DNA of 64,000 bases. Source: SB11 sp965222995. Lineage in GTDB: Bacteria; Bacteroidota; Bacteroidia; UBA8524. Shown one piece after another: positions 36,926-43,012 of this stretch. The stretch is taken from positions 2,542,001 through 2,606,000 of the forward strand of contig OZ244977.1 of NCBI GenBank assembly GCA_965222995.1, given 5' to 3'. The position numbers and the translations under genes were made by a program. How positions within the stretch are numbered: the stretch's first letter is position 1; the number at the start of each line of letters is the position of its first letter. The notes under the pieces were generated by a model. The model was not told the origin of the DNA. It saw only the letters and a program-made list of their open reading frames with translations, and did no database searches.

Positions 36926-38176
36926 CTATGATAGCAAAAAGCAATTGTCCCAGTAGGTATCAACACTGTCATATAATACAGCCAATAAACATAAGCCAAT
37001 ACCTGCACTACCGGTTAATATGCTGGCATCATTATGCATATATTTTTCTTCTGTTTTAGGGTCATATTGCACTGATTGGAAACCTGCCACCCCAACTTCT
37101 TTTCTTTTCTGATAGGTTAAAAACTTATAGTATAAGATGCTTGCTCCCTTAAACATCCGCTCATCAAAAATTTTGTCAAGCTTGTAAAACATAAATCCGT
37201 TTCCTGCCGAACCGTGGCAAAAGCCCACATCGTCAGTATAACCAACTTTTTGGGGTACTTGCTTTGCTGCTTCAAGCCCTACTTTGCGGCTAAATTCAAA
37301 CATTTCATCATCATCAAGCCGTTTAGCAATTTGTGCAAGAGCTATAGCTATACTAAGGTCTCCATAGCACCACGATATTTTAGCCTGCCTCATTTCTCCC
37401 GTTGTTTTAACATGGTGCGGAAAATTAGCTTCAAATTGGGGGTACTCTTCAAGGTACCTTTTGTTTTGGGCTTTCATCCACCTATACCCGCCATAAATAA
37501 TCTCTTTGCATTTCTCTTGCTCAATCCCCCGTTCATAAATTCGGCTTAAAAGAAGTAATACGGCAGGGACGCCGTGTGCCAAGCCCATATTAAAACGTAT
37601 GGCTTTCTCTAATGAGCGTTTGGTTACAAAACTTTTTTCTGATTCCCACGCGTAGCCACCATCAATTTCAATCTTAAAAAAATCAACAAAATCAACAATT
37701 TCAGCCAATGCTTTATCAGCTATTTCGCCCTCACGCGCTAAAAAGTAACTGGCATAGCCAAGTGTTCCATACATGGGGTCGTATACTGGCTCTAGCTTTG
37801 CTTTTTGTGTTCTTGAGTACAATACTTTATCCAACTCAGCCAAATATTCACTACCGTCAATATCATACTCATCAAATTTCGATAAGTAATTAATAGTCCA
37901 TGCAAAGCCTGCTATTCCGGCGCAAAAAGCCGTTTCTTTTTCAGATAATTCATTGCTGCTTTCTATTGCTTTTTCAATAGATGCAACTGCCTTATCCAGA
38001 TATTTTTTTTGTTTTGTTTCTTGGTACAAATGGTGATAAAACAACGCTAAACCGGAATTGCCCCAAAATAGATTTACTGAATCTCTATTATGTATAAAAC
38101 CATTTAAATCGGTTTCTGCAATTTCTAATAAGGTATCTTCTAATTTTACCTTTAAATCATCAGGAAATGTTATCAT
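36926..38176 (-). CDS. lanC: Lanthipeptide cyclase (LanC)
   Basis: The 416-aa protein has the LanC alpha/alpha-barrel pattern of GxxG repeats (FWGNSGLALFYH, FCAGIAGFAWTIN, MYGTLGYASYFL). The zinc-site residues are Cys270 in ISWCYGDLSIA and Cys320-His321 in FCHGSAG. The active-site His201 lies in GLAHGVPAVLLLL. The enzyme adds Cys thiols to dehydrated Ser/Thr to make (methyl)lanthionine rings in the cytoplasm. It overlaps the upstream erythromycin-esterase-like gene by 4 bases and precedes lanB, so the three are one transcription unit. Confidence 0.95.
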   Translation of the reverse strand: MITFPDDLKVKLEDTLLEIAETDLNGFIHNRDSVNLFWGNSGLALFYHHLYQETKQKKYLDKAVASIEKAIESSNELSEKETAFCAGIAGFAWTINYLSKFDEYDIDGSEYLAELDKVLYSRTQKAKLEPVYDPMYGTLGYASYFLAREGEIADKALAEIVDFVDFFKIEIDGGYAWESEKSFVTKRSLEKAIRFNMGLAHGVPAVLLLLSRIYERGIEQEKCKEIIYGGYRWMKAQNKRYLEEYPQFEANFPHHVKTTGEMRQAKISWCYGDLSIAIALAQIAKRLDDDEMFEFSRKVGLEAAKQVPQKVGYTDDVGFCHGSAGNGFMFYKLDKIFDERMFKGASILYYKFLTYQKRKEVGVAGFQSVQYDPKTEEKYMHNDASILTGSAGIGLCLLAVLYDSVDTYWDNCFLLS

Positions 38177-39432
38177 TTTTTTTGTTTAACTAGTGGGTGA
38201 GATGCAGTTGTAGTTTTTACTATAAATAAATAATTAAAGGTTTTGCAAAGCTTTAATTTTTGCAAAAATAAGCCTGGCTTATTTTGAGCCAATTGGTTAC
38301 CATACGAAGCCCCTATTGATTGTATATACTTTTTTCCGGCACATAGTTCTTTCTTATTTGTTTTTAATGTAAGGTTGATAAATAATAATCCTTTATTAAT
38401 TTTTTCTAATTGGTACGCCAATGTCTTTTCAGGAGCTTCCCTATAAAAAACAACACCGTATTCTTTTTTTCCGAAGTTTAAAGAGTCAATATCAACTGCC
38501 TGAAAGCTGCCTCTATTAAAATCAAAACCAACGGTTTGATACTTGTTTCCAAACTCTTTGTTTATAAAAAAACCTAAACTTTTTCTATTATTACTGTGTT
38601 GTGCAATGTGTTCACTATGCCCCCATATAATATATTTTTCAGCAGTGGATTTTGATTTTTTTATTCTCTTAAACATCTCAAAAAGCTCATCTTCTCTAGC
38701 TTTTCGCATTCTACCTCCTTTGCGCGACCAAACTTTTGCCGATTGAATAATATGTGTAGCTGCCAAATACTCATCATTAACAGTGGTATACAATTCATCA
38801 CACTCTTTTTGAAGTTGAGAAAGTCGTTTCCGTTTTTTCTTAGCCTGTAGTGTGGTATTGTTATAAATTTCTAAAGCTTTAACAACAATTGGCTGTGAGT
38901 ATATATTGCCATAATAGCTTTTTGATGTATTTGTTAAACTTCTACGAGGGCAAATATCTATACCATAAAAATGTATTTTATCGCTTTCCGTTTTAGAGCG
39001 GTTATATTCACGCATCCAGGTAAGTAGTTCTTTAAACTCATTACAAGACCATGGCCAAGGCACTGAACGTGAAAGAGCAGAATCAATATTTACATCATTA
39101 TTATGTATATATAAGTTAAACTGTTTGCATGCCACATACCCTGCTTCAAGCAGAAAGTTTTTAAAACCCAGTTCTTCAACCAGGTTTTTAATAATATTTT
39201 TTTTAACGTCGAAAAACTCACTTGTACCGTGAGTTGCCTCACCCAGGCCAACAATGGATGCCCTGGCATTAGAAATTGATTTTGTTAGTACACTATAATC
39301 AAACGCATCAATAGAAACAGAAGTTTCATATTCAATATCAGGTATGCTATTATTACTTGCTTTTGATTGCCCCAACAATGTTGTAAAATGAAAAATTACT
39401 ACTAATACTGTTAATACACTTCTTCTCACCAC
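38173..39432 (-). CDS. Exported erythromycin-esterase-like protein in the lanthipeptide operon
   Basis: The 419-aa protein begins with a hydrophobic segment ending LLGQ (about 1-22), which reads as a signal peptide, although its start MVRRSVLTVLVV could also be a membrane anchor. The erythromycin-esterase fold is recognisable from VGLGEATHGTSEFFDVKKNI (catalytic Glu and His), FLLEAGYVA, YGIDICPRRS and the late IWGHSEHIAQHSN. In macrolide esterases the His/Glu pair activates water for ester hydrolysis. Here it lies between the precursor array and lanC, overlapping lanC by 4 bases. It may hydrolyse or transfer on the exported peptide, or protect the producer. Its role in a lanthipeptide pathway is inference. 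Confidence 0.8.
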   Translation of the reverse strand: MVRRSVLTVLVVIFHFTTLLGQSKASNNSIPDIEYETSVSIDAFDYSVLTKSISNARASIVGLGEATHGTSEFFDVKKNIIKNLVEELGFKNFLLEAGYVACKQFNLYIHNNDVNIDSALSRSVPWPWSCNEFKELLTWMREYNRSKTESDKIHFYGIDICPRRSLTNTSKSYYGNIYSQPIVVKALEIYNNTTLQAKKKRKRLSQLQKECDELYTTVNDEYLAATHIIQSAKVWSRKGGRMRKAREDELFEMFKRIKKSKSTAEKYIIWGHSEHIAQHSNNRKSLGFFINKEFGNKYQTVGFDFNRGSFQAVDIDSLNFGKKEYGVVFYREAPEKTLAYQLEKINKGLLFINLTLKTNKKELCAGKKYIQSIGASYGNQLAQNKPGLFLQKLKLCKTFNYLFIVKTTTASHPLVKQKK

Positions 39433-39555
39433 TAAATCTAAATCAAATACAACTTCATATTAAAAGAAATGAAATTTTAGCTCACGAGAAATTTATACTC
39501 ATAGGCTTATTTAATAACACAATAACCCATTTTAAAAGTTAAGAAGCCCAATAAC

Positions 39556-39594
39556 TATAAAAAGGAGGCTACCATAATTTGAAAACCTCCTTTT
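39556..39594 (-). terminator. Hairpin between the precursor array and the biosynthetic genes
   Basis: AAAAGGAGG (39560-39568) pairs with CCTCCTTTT (39586-39594) around a 17-base loop. It lies just after the stop of the last precursor and before the erythromycin-esterase-like gene. As a leaky terminator it would keep precursor transcripts more abundant than enzyme transcripts. Confidence 0.6.
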
Positions 39595-39607
39595 ATAATA
39601 ATTTACC

Positions 39608-39946
39608 TTATTCTACTATATAATAAGGTGCTGTTACAGCATCAAAACCGGGTTCGGTAATAACACCTCCACCATCATCTAAATACTGTAGTGTACCATC
39701 GTGAGCAATTCTTACATCCCCATAAGGAACTTCTTCACAAGGTAGTGATGCACTCCATCCCGGGTCGCATGTATTATTAGGGTCATCTTCGGTAGAAGGC
39801 GCACAACAATTGTGTCTTAAAGGGTCTGTGGCATAGCAGTTAGAGCCCCATAGCGATAGGAAAGCAACACCACCGTTAATGTGTGCCATTTCTTTTTCAT
39901 TGAGTACAACAAGAGACTCCTTGTTGAGTTTAAGTTTTTTTGTCAT
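39608..39946 (-). CDS. Lanthipeptide precursor 1 (112 aa)
   Basis: The leader is 26 aa (KLKLNKESLVVLNEKEMAHI then NGG), the Bacteroidota class I lanthipeptide form with a double-glycine cleavage site. The 86-aa remainder starts VAFLSLWGSNCYATDP and has five Cys in the order CY, CC, TCDP, LPC, with eight Ser/Thr before the last Cys. The final 40 aa (from VPYGDVRIAHDG to TAPYYIVE) have no Cys. It is the array copy nearest to the biosynthetic genes. A good Bacteroidota promoter lies 91 bases upstream (40037-40067), and a hairpin follows. LanB/LanC would modify the Cys-containing half, and the C39 exporter would cut after Gly26. Confidence 0.93.
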   Translation of the reverse strand: MTKKLKLNKESLVVLNEKEMAHINGGVAFLSLWGSNCYATDPLRHNCCAPSTEDDPNNTCDPGWSASLPCEEVPYGDVRIAHDGTLQYLDDGGGVITEPGFDAVTAPYYIVE

Positions 39947-40036
39947 AGTGCAATTGAAGGTTTTAGTAAAACCAGCAAAACTTTTGATAAATTATTCAGC
40001 CCTATTTTTTAAACTGCCAGAGTCTTAGACAGCAAA

Positions 40037-40067
40037 CAAATATGAAAAAGAAATTAATTATATCAAA
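40037..40067 (-). promoter_or_regulatory. Bacteroidota promoter of precursor 1
   Basis: On the minus strand, TTTG (40064-40067) is followed after exactly 19 bases by CATATTTG (40037-40044), matching the Bacteroidota -33/-7 consensus in all but one base. It predicts an untranslated leader of about 85 bases containing the segment shared by five of the seven copies. Confidence 0.7.
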
Positions 40068-40116
40068 ACAATTAATGTCATAAGAATGGAACAAAATATA
40101 AATCTGTCAATGCATG

Positions 40117-40143
40117 AAAAAACGGGAGGTTTTTGACCTCCCG
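40117..40143 (-). terminator. Rho-independent terminator after precursor 2
   Basis: CGGGAGGT (40123-40130) pairs with ACCTCCCG (40136-40143) around five bases, followed on the minus strand by six T. It lies 16 bases after the stop of precursor 2. Confidence 0.75.
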
Positions 40144-40158
40144 CAAAGTTAACTTACC

Positions 40159-40491
40159 TTACTCTACTATGTAGTAAGGTGCAGTTACAGCATCAAAGTC
40201 GGGGTCTTCTATTACACCTCCAAAATCATCTAAATACTGTAAAGTACCGTCGTGGGCAATTCTTACGTCGCCATAAGCCAGTTCATCACATGGCAGAGAC
40301 TCACTCCATTGAGGGTCGCAAGTTGGGTCGCCGGGAGTATCTGGCGCACAACATTTGTGTCTTAAAGGGTCTGTTTGATAACAATTTGAACCCCATAGCG
40401 ATAGAAAAGCAACTCCACCGTTAATGTGGGACATTTCTTTTTCATTGAGTACAACAAGAGACTCCTTGTTGAGTTTAAGTTTTTTTGTCAT
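40159..40491 (-). CDS. Lanthipeptide precursor 2 (110 aa)
   Basis: The leader is identical to that of precursor 1 except for one residue (EMSHINGG). The core starts VAFLSLWGSNCYQTDPLRH and contains the same five Cys with seven Ser/Thr before the last Cys, in a variant middle segment (CCAPDTPGDPTCDPQW). The Cys-free tail has VIEDPDFDAVTAPYYIVE, with Glu replacing Thr after VI. It has its own promoter at 40581-40611 and a terminator after its stop, so it can be expressed independently of its neighbours. Processing should be as for the other copies. Confidence 0.93.
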   Translation of the reverse strand: MTKKLKLNKESLVVLNEKEMSHINGGVAFLSLWGSNCYQTDPLRHKCCAPDTPGDPTCDPQWSESLPCDELAYGDVRIAHDGTLQYLDDFGGVIEDPDFDAVTAPYYIVE

Positions 40492-40580
40492 AGTGCAATT
40501 GAAGGTTTTAGTAAAACCAGCAAAACTTTTGATAATTATTCAGCCCTATTATTTTAACTGCCAGAGCCTTAGGCAACAAA

Positions 40581-40611
40581 CAAATATGACAAAGAAATTA
40601 ATTATATCAAA
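40581..40611 (-). promoter_or_regulatory. Bacteroidota promoter of precursor 2
   Basis: Minus-strand TTTG (40608-40611), 19 bases, then CATATTTG (40581-40588). Sequence and spacing are the same as in front of precursor 1, about 90 bases upstream of the precursor 2 start. Confidence 0.7.
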
Positions 40612-40701
40612 ACAATTAGTATTATAAGGATGGAACAAATACAAATCTGTCCATATATAATTAAGCGGGAGACTTAAAAACCACCAGCGAGTCAATTTAT
40701 C

Positions 40702-41037
40702 CTACTCCACTACATAATAAGGCGCTGTAGCTGCATCAAAATTGGGGTCTGTTATAACAGTCCCGCCATCATCCAAGTACTCTAGTGTACCGTTTTGTGC
40801 AATTCTTACATCGCCATAAGGAACTTCATCACAAGGTGGCACTTGACTCCACTGAGGATCACACGAGTTGTTGGGGTCTGGTTCAGTTACAACAGCGCAA
40901 CATCTATGTCTACCAGGGTCTGTGGCATAGCAGTTAGAACCCCATAGTGAGGTTAAAGCCAAGCCCCCATTAATTTGGGCCATTTCTTTTTCGTTGAGTA
41001 CAACAAGAGACTCCTTGTTAAGTTTAAGTTTTTCCAT
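40702..41037 (-). CDS. Lanthipeptide precursor 3 (111 aa)
   Basis: I place the start at 41037 (MEKLKLNKESLVVLN), which aligns with all other copies. A longer frame to 41088 would add 17 residues with no counterpart elsewhere. The leader ends EMAQINGG and the core starts LALTSLWGSNCYATDPGRH, with five Cys and seven Ser/Thr before the last Cys (CCAVVTEPDPNNSCDPQW, then QVPPCDEV). The tail ends ATAPYYVVE. Core and tail are nearly identical to precursor 5, while the start of the leader differs. It lacks the shared upstream segment; only 81 bases separate it from precursor 4, so the two are probably co-transcribed. Confidence 0.92.
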   Translation of the reverse strand: MEKLKLNKESLVVLNEKEMAQINGGLALTSLWGSNCYATDPGRHRCCAVVTEPDPNNSCDPQWSQVPPCDEVPYGDVRIAQNGTLEYLDDGGTVITDPNFDAATAPYYVVE

Positions 41038-41075
41038 GATAGTACAGTTGAGTTTTTGATACCAATAAAATATAA

Positions 41076-41103
41076 GGGAGGTCTCCATAACTGTTAACCT
41101 CCC
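41076..41103 (-). terminator. Weak hairpin between precursors 4 and 3
   Basis: GGGAGGT (41076-41082) pairs with ACCTCCC (41097-41103) around 14 bases. There is no good T-run after it on the minus strand, so it may be a processing or stabilising hairpin and not a terminator. The arms match the terminator after precursor 2. Confidence 0.4.
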
Positions 41104-41118
41104 ATAAAGTGATTTTAC

Positions 41119-41454
41119 TTATTCCACTACATGGTAAGGTGCAGTTGCAGCATCAAAACCCGGGTCGGTTATAACAGCTCCACCATCATCTAAGTACTCC
41201 AATGTGCCATCGTGGGCAATTCTTACCTGTCCATAAGGTATAGGGTCGCATGGTGGCTCTAAGCTCCATTGAGGTTCATCACAAATTGGATCCCCCGGTG
41301 TACCTGGAGCACAACATTTATGTCTACCCGGATCTGTAGCATAACAGTTTGACCCCCATAGTGATAGAAAAGCAACTCCACCGTTAATGTGTGCCATTTC
41401 TTTTTCGTTGAGTACAACAAGGGACTCCTTGTTGAGTTTTAGTTTTTTTGTCAT
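41119..41454 (-). CDS. Lanthipeptide precursor 4 (111 aa)
   Basis: The leader ends EMAHINGG. The core starts VAFLSLWGSNCYATDPGRH and has five Cys with only five Ser/Thr before the last Cys (CCAPGTPGDPICDEPQWS, then EPPCDPI), so it defines the minimal invariant set. The tail has GQVRIAHDG where other copies have GDVR, and ends ATAPYHVVE with a His not seen in other copies. The shared upstream segment is present, but the -33/-7 promoter elements found before copies 1, 2 and 7 are degraded here. Confidence 0.93.
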   Translation of the reverse strand: MTKKLKLNKESLVVLNEKEMAHINGGVAFLSLWGSNCYATDPGRHKCCAPGTPGDPICDEPQWSLEPPCDPIPYGQVRIAHDGTLEYLDDGGAVITDPGFDAATAPYHVVE

Positions 41455-41585
41455 AGTGCAATTGAAGGTTTTTACAAAACCAGCAAAACTTTTGATAAAT
41501 TATTCAGCCCTATTTTTTAAACTGCCAGAGCCTTAAGCAATAAATACGTTATGTGTGAAAACGAATTTGTTAGAAATTAATTATC

Positions 41586-41924
41586 CTACTCCACAACATA
41601 GTAGGGTGCTGTAGCTGCATCAAAATTGGGGTCTGTTATAACAGTCCCACCATCATCCAAGTACTCTAGTGTACCGTTTTGTGCAATTCTAACGTCTCCA
41701 TAAGGAACGTCATCACAAGGTGGCACTTGACTCCACTGAGGATCACACGTATTATTAGGGTCATCTTCGGTTGCAGGTGCACAGCAATTGTGCCTACCAG
41801 GGTCTGTGGCATAGCAGTTAGAACCCCATAGTGAGGTTAAAGCTAAGCCCCCATTAATTTGAGCCATTTCTTTTTCATTGAGTACTACAAGAGACTCTTT
41901 GTTGAGTTTTAGTTTTTTTGTCAT
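41586..41924 (-). CDS. Lanthipeptide precursor 5 (112 aa)
   Basis: The leader ends EMAQINGG. The core starts LALTSLWGSNCYATDPGRH with CCAPATEDDPNNTCDPQW, then QVPPCDDV: five Cys and seven Ser/Thr before the last Cys. The tail is almost identical to precursor 3. The leader start and the upstream segment match precursors 1, 2 and 4, so this copy looks like the donor or sister of copy 3 with a different 5' end. Upstream promoter elements are weak. Confidence 0.93.
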   Translation of the reverse strand: MTKKLKLNKESLVVLNEKEMAQINGGLALTSLWGSNCYATDPGRHNCCAPATEDDPNNTCDPQWSQVPPCDDVPYGDVRIAQNGTLEYLDDGGTVITDPNFDAATAPYYVVE

Positions 41925-42059
41925 AGTGCAATTGAAAGTTTTTACAAAACCAGCAAAACATTTGATAAATTTTTTACTCAGCTCTATTTTTTAAATTGCC
42001 AGAACCTTAAGCAATAAATATAATATGAGTGAAAACGAAATTTTAGAAATTAATTATCT

Positions 42060-42389
42060 TCACTCTACCACAAAATAAGGTGCTGTTACTGCATCAAAAT
42101 TGGGGTCTGTAATAACACCTCCATGCTCATCCAAATACTCCAGTTCTCCACCCTGGGCAATTCTTACATCTCCATAAGCCAGTTCTTCACATGGTGGCTC
42201 TATGCTCCAAGGGAAGCATGGGTCAGTACCTCCTGTAGTCGGACTACAACATTGATGTCTATATGGGTCTGTTTGATAGCAATTTGAACCCCATAATGAC
42301 AGGAAATTTAATCCTCCATTAATTTGAGCCATTTGTTTTTCGTTGAGTATAACAAGGGATTCCTTGTTGAGCTTTAATTCTTTTTTCAT
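42060..42389 (-). CDS. Lanthipeptide precursor 6 (109 aa)
   Basis: The leader begins MKKELKLNKESLVILNEKQM, with Gln replacing the Glu of EKEM, and ends NGG. The core starts LNFLSLWGSNCYQTDPYRH. The middle is shorter (CCSPTTGGTDPCFPWS, then EPPCEEL), with five Cys and eight Ser/Thr before the last Cys. The tail has GGELEYLDEHGGVITDP and ends TAPYFVVE. It pairs with precursor 7 as a distinct subfamily. It lacks the shared upstream segment and probably depends on transcription from precursor 7. Confidence 0.93.
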   Translation of the reverse strand: MKKELKLNKESLVILNEKQMAQINGGLNFLSLWGSNCYQTDPYRHQCCSPTTGGTDPCFPWSIEPPCEELAYGDVRIAQGGELEYLDEHGGVITDPNFDAVTAPYFVVE

Positions 42390-42475
42390 AGTGTAACTAT
42401 AGGTTTACAAAACCAAATTAAGTGTATTAAAAATGTCAGTATAGTATTCTTAATAAAGACCAAAAAATGAAACAG

Positions 42476-42499
42476 GAGATTTACGATTTTGTAAATCTC
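42476..42499 (-). terminator. Hairpin between precursors 7 and 6
   Basis: GAGATTTAC (42476-42484) pairs with GTAAATCTC (42491-42499) around six bases, 17 bases after the stop of precursor 7. The T-run on the minus strand begins only after about 10 bases, so termination would be partial. Confidence 0.45.
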
Positions 42500-42515
42500 T
42501 TATAAATTAAATTGT

Positions 42516-42842
42516 TTACTCTACCACAAAATAAGGTGCTGTTACAGCGTCAAAGTCAGGATCAGTGATAACACTTCCATGCTCATCCAAATACTCCAGC
42601 TCTCCACCTTGGGCAACTCTTACATCACCAAAAGGGAAATCTTCACAAGGTGGATTTGCACTCCAAGGGTGGCAAGGGTCAGTGTCAGTGGTTGGCTCGC
42701 AACATTGATGCCTTTGCGGGTCTGTTTGATAACAATTTGAACCCCATAATGATAGGAAGTTTAACCCACCATTAATTTGAGACATCTCTTTTTCGTTGAG
42801 TACAACAAGGGACTCCTTGTTGAGCTTTAATTCTTTTTTCAT
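42516..42842 (-). CDS. Lanthipeptide precursor 7 (108 aa)
   Basis: This is the first copy in transcription order. The leader begins MKKELKLNKESLVVLNEKEM and ends SQINGG. The core starts LNFLSLWGSNCYQTDPQRH with CCEPTTDTDPCHPWS, then NPPCEDF: five Cys and seven Ser/Thr before the last Cys. The tail has GDVRVAQGGELEYLDEHG and ends TAPYFVVE. It is the shortest precursor. It carries the shared upstream segment and a good promoter at 42933-42963. A LytS-type kinase gene ends 170 bases upstream on the same strand. Confidence 0.93.
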   Translation of the reverse strand: MKKELKLNKESLVVLNEKEMSQINGGLNFLSLWGSNCYQTDPQRHQCCEPTTDTDPCHPWSANPPCEDFPFGDVRVAQGGELEYLDEHGSVITDPDFDAVTAPYFVVE

Positions 42843-42932
42843 AGTGCAATTGAAGGTTTTAGCAAAACCAGCAAAACTTTTGATAAATTAATTATTCAGC
42901 CCTATTTTTTAGCCAGAGCTTTAAGCAATAAA

Positions 42933-42963
42933 CAAATATGATTAAGTATTTAAATATTTCAAA
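42933..42963 (-). promoter_or_regulatory. Bacteroidota promoter of precursor 7
   Basis: Minus-strand TTTG (42960-42963), 19 bases, then CATATTTG (42933-42940), identical in elements and spacing to those of precursors 1 and 2 although the spacer sequence differs. Conservation of the elements with a changed spacer supports a real promoter. Confidence 0.7.
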
Positions 42964-43012
42964 GCACTAAATGTCATAGAAATTTAATTTTATACTAAAA
43001 AAAAGCATCTAC

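Larger units (their letters stand above)
39608..42963 (-). repeat. Tandem array of seven lanthipeptide precursor units
   Basis: Seven gene-sized direct repeats with spacings of about 417-551 bases. Coding regions are all similar, and leaders are almost identical. In copies 1, 2, 4, 5 and 7 the roughly 75 bases before the start (GTGCAATTGAAGG, then a run containing AAAACCAGCAAAAC, on the plus-strand reading) are also nearly identical. Copies 3 and 6 lack this segment. Copies group as 1-2, 3-5 with 4 intermediate, and 6-7. Confidence 0.9.

Noticed and set aside
40702..41088. Longer version of precursor 3 with 17 extra N-terminal residues
   Set aside because: All other six copies begin at the position equivalent to 41037, and the extra residues have no counterpart; they come from the spacer to precursor 4.
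39608..42963. Regular repeats that could suggest a CRISPR-like array
   Set aside because: The repeat unit is about 420-550 bases and is a full coding gene with leader, core and stop; there are no short repeats with unique spacers.
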